From: Chloroflexota bacterium
Lineage (GTDB): Bacteria > Chloroflexota > Dehalococcoidia > UBA3495
Direction of reading: 5' to 3'
Assembly (NCBI GenBank): GCA_022563275.1
Contig: JADFNR010000112.1
Span: 1-11,179, forward strand
DNA length: 11,179 nt
Positions 1 through 7,998 of the stretch are shown piece after piece. The translations under genes were made by a program, and so were the position numbers. The notes below the pieces were generated by a model. That model made no database searches. It saw nothing but the letters and a program-made list of their open reading frames with translations, and was not told where the DNA came from. Position 1 is the first letter of the stretch. Every line of letters begins with the position of its first letter.

Positions 1-7
1 AAGGAGG
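1..7 (+). promoter_or_regulatory. Shine-Dalgarno of the HpaB-family gene
   Basis: The window opens on AAGGAGG, a near-perfect Shine-Dalgarno sequence. Two in-frame ATG codons follow at 11 and 14. The gap is 3 bases to the first and 6 to the second, so the second ATG is the better-spaced start although both are possible. Confidence 0.75.
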
Positions 8-10
8 CCG

Positions 11-1504
11 ATGATGGCCTTGGACATCACCGCCGCGCAGGGCGCGATGACCGGCGCCAGGTACATCGAGAGTCTCAGAGACGGCCGCGACGTCTGGCTG
101 GACGGAGAGCGGATCGATGATGTTCCAACCCACCCGGCCTTCTCCGGAATAGTCAATGAGCTGGCCCGCATCTATGACCTACAGCACACCGGTGAGTTCC
201 AAGACGTGATGACCTTCGTCTCCCCGGATTCGGGCAATCGTTGCAGCGTGTCCTGGCTGATCTCCCGGTCGGAGGACGACCTAAAGAAGAAAAGACGGAA
301 CAGCGAGGTCTGGACCAGCCAGAGTTGGGGGCAATTGGGCCGCAGCCCAGACGTGTTGGCGCCGTACATCATATCGCTGTACAAATCGCGCGGGAAACTT
401 AGCTCCGTGAAACATCCCCACTGCGATTTCGGCGAGAACGTGGTCAACTACCACCGCTACTGCCAGGAGAACGACCTATTCCTGACCCACGCATTGGGAG
501 ACCCCCAGGTCGACCGCAGTGAGCAACCCCAGAACGAACGCCGGGCCCAACAAGAAGAAGACCTGGCGTTGCACGTGGTCGAGGAAACCTCGGATGGGAT
601 AATCGTCACCGGCGGCAAGCAACTGGCCACCGCCGCGCCCATCAGCAACGAGACCTACGTTTCTCTCTCGGCAACCTTCACCCAGCGGTCCGACCCCAAG
701 TTCATCCTTGCCTTCTCCATACCGACCAACAGTCCCGGTATGAAGATCCTGTGCCGGGAGCCCGTTTCCCTTTGGAACGGGAGCTACGGCCATCCCCTGG
801 GCGTGCCCTACGACGAACAGGACAGCATGCTGTTCTTCGACAACGTCCTGGTTCCGTGGGACCGGGTGTTCATGCTCTACGAGTCGGGCCCCTTGCTCCG
901 GGATTTCTCCGCGGGGATAAATTTCTCCGAATGGGCCAATCTCTGCCGGATCCACGAGCGCATGAAACTCATGACGGCGGTGGCCACCATGATCGCCGAG
1001 GCCATCGGGGTGTTGGATTACCGTGAAGTAGCCGCCAAGGTCGGCGAGATGGTCACCTACACCGAGATGTGGCGCCACGCCATGGACGGCGTGGAGCACG
1101 GCGCCCGCATGGGAGAGGGCGGCGTGATGTCTCTGGGGTCGATGTCCGGCATGAACATCTACTTTACCCAGACCTCCGCCAGGATGGTCCAGATATTGCG
1201 GGAGGTGTCTGGCTCCGGCTTGATAATGCAGCCCAGCGAGAACGACCTGGCCAATCCGGAGTTGCGGCCCTATCTGGACCGGTACATGCGAGGCAAGGGC
1301 GTGGACGCCGAATACAAGTCCCGGCTGTACCGCCTGGCCCATGACCTGGCGGTCTCCTCCTCCGGCATGCGCCAGGAGATATACGAGTACTGGCACGGCG
1401 GAGACCCCAACCGGAACCGGATCAACCTGCTCCGGGGCTACGACCAGAGCGAGATGAGAGGGCGGATCGAGGACCTTATCTCCCGGCCCCTGCCTCACGG
1501 CTAG
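11..1504 (+). CDS. HpaB-family flavin-dependent aromatic hydroxylase
   Basis: The 497-residue product resembles the oxygenase component of two-component 4-hydroxyphenylacetate 3-monooxygenases, which hydroxylate phenols with O2 and reduced FAD supplied by a separate reductase. Visible family marks are the N-terminal TGARYIESLRDGRDVWLDGE block (14-33), DVPTHPAF (37-44), LTHALGDPQVDRS (158-170, with His160 at the place of the family's active-site His), and the GIIVTGGKQLATAAP strand region (196-210). The C-terminal half (about 300-497) is the helical acyl-CoA-dehydrogenase-like part. Length matches the family (about 480-520). I do not see the cysteine pattern of the iron-sulfur 4-hydroxybutyryl-CoA dehydratases in the same superfamily, so a monooxygenase is preferred; the substrate cannot be read from the sequence. 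No HpaC-type reductase lies in the window. ATG at 14 may be the true start. The stop overlaps that of the convergent neighbour by four bases. Confidence 0.85.
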   Translation: MMALDITAAQGAMTGARYIESLRDGRDVWLDGERIDDVPTHPAFSGIVNELARIYDLQHTGEFQDVMTFVSPDSGNRCSVSWLISRSEDDLKKKRRNSEVWTSQSWGQLGRSPDVLAPYIISLYKSRGKLSSVKHPHCDFGENVVNYHRYCQENDLFLTHALGDPQVDRSEQPQNERRAQQEEDLALHVVEETSDGIIVTGGKQLATAAPISNETYVSLSATFTQRSDPKFILAFSIPTNSPGMKILCREPVSLWNGSYGHPLGVPYDEQDSMLFFDNVLVPWDRVFMLYESGPLLRDFSAGINFSEWANLCRIHERMKLMTAVATMIAEAIGVLDYREVAAKVGEMVTYTEMWRHAMDGVEHGARMGEGGVMSLGSMSGMNIYFTQTSARMVQILREVSGSGLIMQPSENDLANPELRPYLDRYMRGKGVDAEYKSRLYRLAHDLAVSSSGMRQEIYEYWHGGDPNRNRINLLRGYDQSEMRGRIEDLISRPLPHG

Positions 1505-3093
1505 TGAGACTCGAAGATCTCCTGGAACTCGGCGATCTTGGCCAATAGGGCGTCCTTCTCTTTGGACGTTGGATTCCGGGGGTCTTTGGCCTTGGGAAAC
1601 CGGCCCAGTTTTAGCATCGACGCCATCAATAGCAGCCGGGCCTTGTTGGCGTCAAGATTGCTGCCCGCGATGCTCAGGTCGTGCATGAAGCCGGGCACCC
1701 TTCCGCCTGGGTCCGAGCGGCCCACCCGGACCACCGGCAGCCCGCTGTAGACGGCGATGGCCAGAGCGGCCATCTGGGAAGTAGACCCCAGACCGTAAGG
1801 TGAAGTGCCCTCAAGCACCAGGCCATGGAGCTTGGGGGATTTTTCGTCCGGGTTTCTCTGGTCGGCCAGAGCCTTGGCGATCCGCGCCAGGATGTCCACC
1901 TCTTGGTCTGGGTCCAGACTATCGTCCTCGCCCATATATGAGGCCTGCTTAACGATGTTTACCCGGGGGATGGCGGTGGGCAGAAGGCCGCCCCCGGAAT
2001 CTTTTATCCTGACGCCCACAGAGCCCGAGTCCCCGGTGGTGTCCGTGAAAATCACGTCGGCCGGCAGCCGGGTCAGGTTCACGTCCGACGATGCAGTGTG
2101 CTTGTAGTTGGGCCGGTACCAGATGGTCACTGGAGGCCCAACCGTCCCCAGGATTCCCCCATGGCCGCCGGTTGCTTTGTAGTTGCCGGGCCGGTCGTCC
2201 GCTTTTTTGAATTCCCGGGCGGCGTAGATTCTTTCATCCTGAACGCCCACCGCCCCCATGCCGTTCACTTGACCGGATAGGATCACCTCCACGGCATCGA
2301 CGATGTTGCGGTCGCCGTCGTTGGCCAACTGGCCGTGGGTGCGCTGGGAGGCGCAGCAGGTGAGGGGGAGCTGAGTATCGATCAGCAGACTGAGCCAGTA
2401 GGTTGTTTCTTCGACGGTCGGGCTTCCCTCCAGCCAGATGGCCCCGGCGAGACCGCTTTGGGCCAAAGTCCGTTGGACCGTGTTGGTGACTCTGGCCAGG
2501 TCCGAATAGCGGGGACGGCGGCTCATGGGAAAGGGTTGGTAGGGAAAGTAGTCCTCTCCGGCCTTTTCACCCAGTTCCGTGTACCCTGCCGGAGGCAGGG
2601 CCCTTATGAACTCAAAATCGGCTTTTCGGTCAAGTAGATTGCCCTCCCCGTGCTCATCGCGGCCGGCGATGCTGCGGTCGATGTCGGCGAAAACCCGTGA
2701 GGCGTCGGGATAGAACGACTGCCTCCCGCCATATCCGATGGCGGCGTTGGTCATGTCACCGGCCTCAAATGGGGCCCCCGTTCCGGACCCATCTTTGCGG
2801 CGGGCCATATAGGGCAGGAGAAAGGGGCCGTCTTCCGGGTGCAGTTCCACCTCGTAGTAATCTTTGCCGTCGTCGAAGTACACCCCCTTGGCGTCTTCCT
2901 CCATGGGATGGGCGCTGAATTTCTTGATCCGGACGGTAACCGGCTCGTACAGGGACTGGGCCACCAGATGGTCGAACCGGCCCGGCAGATTTCTATCGCC
3001 ATCGGCACGGCCTTTATTGCTGGTGACCAAATTTGGTGAGTTGGCGATGGTCGACGTGGGCCCGGAGAATACGGCGATCTTCGGCTTGTCCAT
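1501..3093 (-). CDS. Long asparaginase-like protein with an altered active site
   Basis: The 530-residue product carries the type I/II L-asparaginase fold (COG0252-like) but is much longer than the usual ~330. The N-terminal strand with SGPTSTIAN (10-18) takes the place of the TGGTIA motif, keeping a Thr (Thr15). About 170 extra residues follow. The second catalytic block, normally THGTDTxEETAYFL, reads LEGSPTVEETTYWL (221-234), so the catalytic Thr-Asp pair is replaced by Ser224-Pro225. CASQRTHGQLANDGDRN (247-263) corresponds to the G-A-M-R...DGPxN segment, and Lys296/297 can align with the catalytic Lys. The C-terminal domain is recognisable from GLVLEGTSPYGLGS (424-437) and SNLDANKARLLLM (478-490). 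The fold is sure; asparaginase activity is doubtful, and another amidase activity or a non-catalytic role is possible. The start is supported by GAGGGGG five bases upstream. It lies 62 bases after the amidohydrolase in the same direction, probably cotranscribed. Confidence 0.8.
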   Translation of the reverse strand: MDKPKIAVFSGPTSTIANSPNLVTSNKGRADGDRNLPGRFDHLVAQSLYEPVTVRIKKFSAHPMEEDAKGVYFDDGKDYYEVELHPEDGPFLLPYMARRKDGSGTGAPFEAGDMTNAAIGYGGRQSFYPDASRVFADIDRSIAGRDEHGEGNLLDRKADFEFIRALPPAGYTELGEKAGEDYFPYQPFPMSRRPRYSDLARVTNTVQRTLAQSGLAGAIWLEGSPTVEETTYWLSLLIDTQLPLTCCASQRTHGQLANDGDRNIVDAVEVILSGQVNGMGAVGVQDERIYAAREFKKADDRPGNYKATGGHGGILGTVGPPVTIWYRPNYKHTASSDVNLTRLPADVIFTDTTGDSGSVGVRIKDSGGGLLPTAIPRVNIVKQASYMGEDDSLDPDQEVDILARIAKALADQRNPDEKSPKLHGLVLEGTSPYGLGSTSQMAALAIAVYSGLPVVRVGRSDPGGRVPGFMHDLSIAGSNLDANKARLLLMASMLKLGRFPKAKDPRNPTSKEKDALLAKIAEFQEIFESH

Positions 3094-3098
3094 GACGT

Positions 3099-3105
3099 CC
3101 CCCTC
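3099..3105 (-). promoter_or_regulatory. Shine-Dalgarno of the asparaginase-like gene
   Basis: On the minus strand GAGGGGG stands five bases before the ATG at 3093. It supports that start and shows that the gene has its own ribosome binding site within the presumed operon. Confidence 0.65.
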
Positions 3106-3116
3106 AATCTAGATTG
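3105..3116. repeat. Perfect 12-bp palindrome upstream of the asparaginase-like gene
   Basis: CAATCTAGATTG is a perfect palindrome touching the Shine-Dalgarno of the asparaginase-like gene. It could be an operator or part of an RNA structure covering the ribosome binding site. No protein that binds it can be named. Confidence 0.4.
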
Positions 3117-3122
3117 TGAACC

Positions 3123-3154
3123 GGCGCCCCGGTGCGGATTAAAGCCCGGGCGCC
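3123..3154 (-). other. GC-rich hairpin between two cotranscribed genes
   Basis: GGCGCCC (3123-3129) pairs with GGGCGCC (3148-3154); after one mismatch, two more pairs (3131-3132 with 3145-3146) extend the stem around a 12-base loop. It begins directly after the stop of the amidohydrolase gene. No T-tract follows on the minus strand, so it is more likely an mRNA-stabilising or processing structure than an intrinsic terminator. Confidence 0.4.
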
Positions 3155-3155
3155 C

Positions 3156-4607
3156 TCAGACGGTCGGCCTCTGCAGAACGCTCTGGTCTACCTTGCGGAG
3201 TATCAGTTGGCCGTCGTTGCCATCGCCCAGAAGCTCGCCGTTGTCCACCATGATCTTGCCCCGCAGGATCACGGTTGTGGGCCACCCCTCGACCTCCCAG
3301 CCCTCCCAGGGGCTGTAGTCGCGGACGTGCAGGTCAGACATGGCCAGGCTCTTCTTGACAGCGGGGTCGATGATTGCGAAATCGGCGTCGCTGCCCACCG
3401 CGATGGCGCCCTTGCGCGGGTACAAACCTAGTATCTTGGCGGCGTTGGTGGACGTGATGTCTGCGTAGCGCTCAAGGGACATGCCGCGCTTGACCACGGC
3501 CTCGGTATAGTTGATACCCATGCGTATCTCGATGCCCACGTTGCCGCCCCGGATGTCCAGGACGTTTTTACCTTCGATCTTGTCCAGGTAGGTGGTGAAG
3601 CTGCTATCGGTGGCCGTGAAAGACAGGTCGCTCTTCATGATCCCGTCCCACAGGCTGTGACGGTCCTCCTCGGGCTTCAGGGATGGGTAGGTGTGGTACT
3701 TCATGCCGTCGGGTTCTTTGTACCGTTCAGCGCCGAAGGACAGGGCCAGGGTTAGCACCTCCCCGTACACCGGCTGCCCGTTGCTCCGGGCCTCGGCGAT
3801 GACGTCCATCCCATCCTTGGCGGTGACGTGGACGAAGTACATACCCGTTCCGGCCCGCTCGGCCATGCGGACCACGTTGCGGAAGGCGAAGTCCTCCACG
3901 TCCTTGGAATGGATCAGGTGCACGTTGTGGTAGTCCCAGATGCCCCGTTGCTGGGCCATCAGGTAGTTGTACATCACCAGTTCGTCGTCCTCGCCGTGGA
4001 CGGCCAGCACGCCCCCGTGGCGGGTGATCTGTTGCATCAGGTCGTACAGCCGGCCGGTGTCTATCCGGCCGATGGGCGTGAGGCTGGTGCCTGAGGCGCC
4101 GGGGGGACGTATATTGGTGGTGAATATCTTCACGCTGGGAAAACCCGCCGCGACCAGTTCGCCGAACCGGGCTATGGAGTCGGGAGTGTTGGAATTGCGG
4201 TAGATGCAGTGGGTGGAGTAGTCGGTGTAGGCCTGGCCCTGCCAGACCGACATGTAATCGTGGATGCCGGCGGCCAAGTCGCCTTCGTTGGGCACCGGAG
4301 CAAAATCAACCACGGTGGTGGTCCCGCCCCAGATGGCGCCAATGGAGTGCACGGCGGGTCCAGCGTTGGGCGTGCCGGGCACCGATTCCCGGGCGCCGGG
4401 CTGCAGGTTGGCGGCAGCGTGGGCGTGGGCTTCGACACCGCCTGGGACCACGATCCTGCCGGCGGCGTCGATCAGCCTGACGCCCTCGGTGGGCAGGACT
4501 CCGGGCATGGCGACGGCGGCGATCTTCTCGCCTTCCAAACCGATGTCCCAATCGCCGACACCGGCGGTTGTGACCACTTTGCCGCCTTTGATCACCGTAT
4601 CAATCAT
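3156..4607 (-). CDS. Dihydropyrimidinase/hydantoinase-like amidohydrolase
   Basis: The 483-residue product is a cyclic-amidohydrolase family enzyme, a metal-dependent TIM-barrel hydrolase opening cyclic amides such as hydantoins or dihydropyrimidines. All binuclear-metal ligands are visible: His61 and His63 in GGVEAHAHA, Lys160 in FPSVKIF (the lysine that is carboxylated in this family), His204 in VHGEDDE, His260 in YFVHVTAKDG and Asp334 in TATDSS. The N-terminal beta-sandwich start (IKGGKVVT) and the closing ITSTNAAKILGLYPRKGAIAVGSDAD (384-409) are typical. Length matches the family (about 460-490). AAGGAG seven bases upstream supports the start. It is the first gene of a probable two-gene unit with the asparaginase-like gene. 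The exact substrate is unknown: hydantoin, dihydropyrimidine, allantoin-like rings or another cyclic imide are all possible. Confidence 0.88.
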   Translation of the reverse strand: MIDTVIKGGKVVTTAGVGDWDIGLEGEKIAAVAMPGVLPTEGVRLIDAAGRIVVPGGVEAHAHAAANLQPGARESVPGTPNAGPAVHSIGAIWGGTTTVVDFAPVPNEGDLAAGIHDYMSVWQGQAYTDYSTHCIYRNSNTPDSIARFGELVAAGFPSVKIFTTNIRPPGASGTSLTPIGRIDTGRLYDLMQQITRHGGVLAVHGEDDELVMYNYLMAQQRGIWDYHNVHLIHSKDVEDFAFRNVVRMAERAGTGMYFVHVTAKDGMDVIAEARSNGQPVYGEVLTLALSFGAERYKEPDGMKYHTYPSLKPEEDRHSLWDGIMKSDLSFTATDSSFTTYLDKIEGKNVLDIRGGNVGIEIRMGINYTEAVVKRGMSLERYADITSTNAAKILGLYPRKGAIAVGSDADFAIIDPAVKKSLAMSDLHVRDYSPWEGWEVEGWPTTVILRGKIMVDNGELLGDGNDGQLILRKVDQSVLQRPTV

Positions 4608-4614
4608 GGCGCGG

Positions 4615-4620
4615 CTCCTT
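4615..4620 (-). promoter_or_regulatory. Shine-Dalgarno of the amidohydrolase gene
   Basis: AAGGAG on the minus strand, seven bases before the ATG at 4607, a good match and spacing that fixes the start codon. Confidence 0.7.
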
Positions 4621-4695
4621 CATGGCCCGCGAATATGGCCGATTAAGAATGGCGCTTGGCCCTACGTTATGTCATGAAGGGCCGAAGACGGGGAC

Positions 4696-4704
4696 ATTCT
4701 AGCA
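4696..4704 (-). promoter_or_regulatory. Possible extended -10 element for the amidohydrolase gene
   Basis: The minus strand reads TGCTAGAAT, an extended -10 (TGn plus TAGAAT) about 90 bases before the amidohydrolase start. No convincing -35 lies at the usual distance; that position falls inside the inverted repeat at 4706-4735. The call is tentative. Confidence 0.3.
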
Positions 4705-4705
4705 C

Positions 4706-4735
4706 CATGTTCGAGCCCAGATGGGCAAGAACATG
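4706..4735. repeat. 30-bp interrupted inverted repeat between dnaE2 and the amidohydrolase gene
   Basis: The outer arms are CATGTTC (4706-4712) and GAACATG (4729-4735). The inner arms are GCCC (4715-4718) and GGGC (4723-4726), separated from the outer arms by two bases on each side and closed by a four-base loop. It sits after dnaE2 and just upstream of the possible -10 at 4696-4704, so it could be a dnaE2 transcript-end hairpin (there is no T-tract) or an operator for the next gene. Confidence 0.45.
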
Positions 4736-4769
4736 AAGGCGGACCTGGAAAGCGGCGGCTAACCGGCCT

Positions 4770-7700
4770 CTACTGCCAGCTTTTGGCCTTGGGCAGATGG
4801 TCCATGGCGGGCATGGGCTCCACGTGCTGGGTCACTATGTTCATGACGCCATCCCGCCTGGAGACCTGGCCGCGGATGATCAGCAGCGGCTCCTTGATGA
4901 CCTGACGGTACTTGGCGAACTCGCTGGGCCACACCACCAATGGGATGTGGCCGAACTCATCTTCCAGCGTGAGAAAGACCGCCTTGGCCAGGGGCCGTTG
5001 CCGGCGTATCACCAGTCCGGCCACGGTGACGATGTCGCCGTCGGCCTTGGCATCGATGTCGCGGCTGGATAGTATCCCCGGTCTCAGATGGGGCCGGGCC
5101 AAGGCCATCAGGTGACCCTTCGGGTAAAGACCCAAGATGCGGTATTCCTCGCCCATGGTCTCCCACTGGCTCTGCTCGGGCAGTTCCGCCATGTCCTGTT
5201 CCACCGGCAGCGGCAGGGGCTGCTGCGTGTTGATGGGCCGATAGCGCAGACCCACTTCCCACAGCGCCTGCCGGCGGCCCGTTTTTCCCGCAGTCCCTGT
5301 TGTTCCTATAATCTCTGCCGTTAATGCATCAAAGGCCCCGGCGGTCACCAGGTTCTCAATGGCCTCCCGCTGCAGTCCGGTGCGCTCCATGGCGTCGGCC
5401 AGGCTCTTGAACGGCCCTCCCCGGTCCCTGGCCGCCACCGCCTGGGACGCCGCTGCGTCTCCCATCCCGCGGACGTAGCGCAGCCCCAGCAAGAGTGACT
5501 CGTCCTTGATGACGCATCGCTCCCGGCTGTGGTTGATGTCGGGGTTCAAGACGATGATACCGTGGCGTTTGGCGTCTTCCTTCAGGGTCTCGGTGTTGTA
5601 GAAACCCATGGGCTGCTGGTTGAAGATGGCGACGTAAAATTCCAATGGGTAGTAATACTTGAGCCAGGCCATGTGGTAGGCGGTTGCGCCAAAGGCGAAG
5701 GCATGGGACTCGGGAAACATGTAGTGGCCGTTGAACTTCTTGAATATCCGCTGGGCGGCGTCCTCCGGGACACCCAGCCCAGCGGCCCCGTCCCGGAACT
5801 TCTCCCAGTAGTGGCGTATCAGTAGATCGTTGTTGCGCCGCCCGAAGGCCCGGCGCAGTTGGTCGGCCTCCAGCCCCGTGAAGCCGGCCACGTCCATGGC
5901 CACCCGGTTCACCTGGTCTTGGAACAGGATGATACCCAGGGTCCGCTCCAGGGCCCGCTGCTCCAGGGGGTGGTCATAGTCCCAGGCGATGCCTTCGGAA
6001 CGGCGTTGGATGAACTGAGTAACGCCGTCGTTCACGCCCACGCCGGGCCGCACGGCGCCCACCTCGTAGGCCATGTCGGTCAGGTTCCAGGGCTTGATGC
6101 GGGGCACGGTCTGCATCTGGGCGGCCGACTCCACCTGGAAGACGCCGATGGTGTCGGCCCGGTGCATGGTCTCGTAGACGGCCCGGTCGTTGAAGTCGAT
6201 GCGGCTCAGGTCGATGTAATTGCCCTCCCGCTCTTCGATCATCAGCAGGCATTCTTGCATCTGAGACAGCGCGCCCAGGGCCAGGAAGTCGATCTTCACG
6301 AACCCGGCATGGGCGATGCTGTCCTTGTCCCAATGGCAGATGTAGCGGCCGGCGATGGCCGCCTGCTGCACCGGCACGATGTCGATGAGGGGCGATGAGC
6401 TGATGATCATGCCGCCGGGGTGTTGGGCCAGGTACTTGGGAAAGCCGTCCAACTGGGCCGCCATCTCGATCAGGTCTCGCCAGCCCGGCGCGTCCACCTT
6501 GTCCCGGTACTCGGGCAGTTGGAGCATCTCCAGTTCCAGTTCCTTGGCGTCGTGGGAGTCGACCCGCTTGGCCAGCTTGTCCACGCCCTGGGCGGGCAGG
6601 CCCAGGGCTTTGCCCAGGTCTCGGATGGCGCCCTTCATCTGGTAGGTGCTGATCATGCCGGTTAAGGCGGCCCGGTCCCAGCCCCACTTCCGGTGCACCC
6701 GGAGGATCAGTTCCTCCCGGATATTGCGGGGAAAGTCCAGGTCTATGTCGGGCACCGAGCCCAGGTCGTCGGATAGGAACCGGTCCAGGGACAGGTTGTA
6801 TTCCAGCGGGTCGATGTGGGAGAGGCCGATCAGATAACCCACCAGCATGGCCACCGACGAGCCCCGTCCCCTTCCCGGCGGGCGTTCCTCCAGGGGTATC
6901 TCGGCGTCGCTCAGGCCCATCTCGATCATGATCTGCCGGGCCATCTGGATGATCTCGTAGTAGATCAGGAAGAATCCCGCCAGGTTGTGTTTCTCGATCA
7001 GGCGGAACTCCTCTTGTAAACGGTCTTGTACTTTTTGCCGGTCTTGGGCCGTCTGGTTGGCGCCGCCATAGCGGCGCTGGGCAGCCTGGCGGCACAGGTC
7101 TTCCAGATGGCTCTGGGGAGTGGCGCCCTGGGGGACCGGGTAGTCCGGGAACTTGTAGGCCAGGTCCTTGGTCAGGTCGAAGGAGCAGCGCTCGGCGATG
7201 CGGAGGGTGTTCTTGATGGCCTCAGGGCATCGGGAGAACAGGGCGGCCATCTCCTCGGGAGATTTGAGATAGAACTGGTTGTTGGCCCGGCGTTCTTTGT
7301 GGGTCTCCTCCAGGCTGCGGTTGTGCTTGATGGAGACCAGGGCGTCCTGCAGCCGGTGGCGTTCCGGCACGTGGTAGTGGACGTTGTTGGTGGCCACCGT
7401 GCCGACGCCCAGCTTGCGGGCCAGGTCGATGAGCCGCCGGTTGCGGCTGGTGTCTCCCTGCACCAGGTTCTGCTGCAGTTCCACGAACACGTTGTCCGTG
7501 CCGAACCAGTCCAGGTACTGCCTCAGTTGGGTCTCGGCCTCGGCGTAGCGGCCCTCCGTCAAGAGGCTGGGCACCCGCCCCGCGCGGCAGCCGGTCAACA
7601 GGATCAGGCCATGGACCCGTTCGGGCAGATACTTCAGGTCCAGGGCGGGGTTTCTGCGGTCGCTGGAGATGTAGGAGTAAGAGATGAGGTTGGAGAGCTG

Positions 7701-7973
7701 GCTGTAGCCCTCCTGGTTCTCCGCCAGGAAGGTCAGGTGGGAGCCGTCCTTGCCGTCCTCCCCATCTTTAATAGTCATCTCCACACCGGTGATGGACTGA
7801 ATATCGAGGGTCTTGGCCACCTGGGCGAAGTGCATGGCCCCGCACAGGTTGTCGTGGTCGGTCAGGGCCAGCGCGCGGTGCCCCAGATCACGGGCGCGCA
7901 CCAGCAGGTCCTCCACGGAGGAGGCCCCCTCCTGGAAGGAATAGTTGCTGTGGCAGTGTAGTTCGGCGTACAT
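4770..7973 (-). CDS. dnaE2: Error-prone DNA polymerase III alpha-type subunit (DnaE2/ImuC)
   Basis: The 1067-residue product is a C-family DNA polymerase of the DnaE2/ImuC type, which copies damaged DNA in the SOS mutasome. The N-terminal PHP domain starts MYAELHCHSNYSF (His7, His9) and continues with LTDHDN (38-42) and GVEMT (63-67). Polymerase residues are Asp409 and Asp411 in PDIDLDF (408-414) and Asp562 in KIDFLALGALSQM, so the active site looks intact. A helix-hairpin-helix part lies near 865-885 and an OB domain at about 980-1055 (VTVAGLVIRRQRP, LTLEDEFGHIPLVVWP). The YAELHCHSNYS start, the length below replicative DnaE1 (about 1160), and association with an imuB-like gene favour DnaE2. 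The start is fixed by family N-termini, yet no Shine-Dalgarno precedes it: the six bases before ATG are all T, from the repeat of the adjoining S23 gene. Translation may depend on coupling to the S23 stop 17 bases upstream or on leaderless-like initiation. Confidence 0.93.
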   Translation of the reverse strand: MYAELHCHSNYSFQEGASSVEDLLVRARDLGHRALALTDHDNLCGAMHFAQVAKTLDIQSITGVEMTIKDGEDGKDGSHLTFLAENQEGYSQLSNLISYSYISSDRRNPALDLKYLPERVHGLILLTGCRAGRVPSLLTEGRYAEAETQLRQYLDWFGTDNVFVELQQNLVQGDTSRNRRLIDLARKLGVGTVATNNVHYHVPERHRLQDALVSIKHNRSLEETHKERRANNQFYLKSPEEMAALFSRCPEAIKNTLRIAERCSFDLTKDLAYKFPDYPVPQGATPQSHLEDLCRQAAQRRYGGANQTAQDRQKVQDRLQEEFRLIEKHNLAGFFLIYYEIIQMARQIMIEMGLSDAEIPLEERPPGRGRGSSVAMLVGYLIGLSHIDPLEYNLSLDRFLSDDLGSVPDIDLDFPRNIREELILRVHRKWGWDRAALTGMISTYQMKGAIRDLGKALGLPAQGVDKLAKRVDSHDAKELELEMLQLPEYRDKVDAPGWRDLIEMAAQLDGFPKYLAQHPGGMIISSSPLIDIVPVQQAAIAGRYICHWDKDSIAHAGFVKIDFLALGALSQMQECLLMIEEREGNYIDLSRIDFNDRAVYETMHRADTIGVFQVESAAQMQTVPRIKPWNLTDMAYEVGAVRPGVGVNDGVTQFIQRRSEGIAWDYDHPLEQRALERTLGIILFQDQVNRVAMDVAGFTGLEADQLRRAFGRRNNDLLIRHYWEKFRDGAAGLGVPEDAAQRIFKKFNGHYMFPESHAFAFGATAYHMAWLKYYYPLEFYVAIFNQQPMGFYNTETLKEDAKRHGIIVLNPDINHSRERCVIKDESLLLGLRYVRGMGDAAASQAVAARDRGGPFKSLADAMERTGLQREAIENLVTAGAFDALTAEIIGTTGTAGKTGRRQALWEVGLRYRPINTQQPLPLPVEQDMAELPEQSQWETMGEEYRILGLYPKGHLMALARPHLRPGILSSRDIDAKADGDIVTVAGLVIRRQRPLAKAVFLTLEDEFGHIPLVVWPSEFAKYRQVIKEPLLIIRGQVSRRDGVMNIVTQHVEPMPAMDHLPKAKSWQ

Positions 7974-7998
7974 AAAAAAGCTGTCAGTTATCAGCTTT
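7974..7998 (-). terminator. Terminator-like hairpin directly before dnaE2
   Basis: Read on the minus strand, AAAGCTG (7998-7992) pairs with CAGCTTT (7983-7977) around an 8-base loop, and the T-tract runs to 7974, immediately before the dnaE2 ATG. A larger alternative pairing uses AAAAAAGCTG (7974-7983) and CAGCTTTTTT (8006-8015). It has the shape of a weak intrinsic terminator or attenuator. The 3' end of the S23 gene lies inside it. Confidence 0.4.

Noticed and set aside
476..1498. 340-codon open frame on the minus strand opposite the hydroxylase gene
   Set aside because: It is a shadow frame of a GC-rich gene: composition is rich in His, Gly, Val and Pro with no recognisable domain, and the plus-strand frame has clear HpaB homology.
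4740..4769. Intrinsic terminator directly after dnaE2
   Set aside because: Only very short complementary pieces and no T-tract on the minus strand.
5974..7095. 373-codon minus-strand frame inside dnaE2
   Set aside because: Pro/Gly/Arg-rich shifted-frame translation of the polymerase core, where the dnaE2 frame has all catalytic motifs; no frameshift in dnaE2 is needed.
7026..7961. 311-codon open frame on the plus strand opposite the PHP region of dnaE2
   Set aside because: Low-complexity Val/Gly/Gln/Leu-rich translation without family motifs, lying wholly over well-conserved dnaE2 code.
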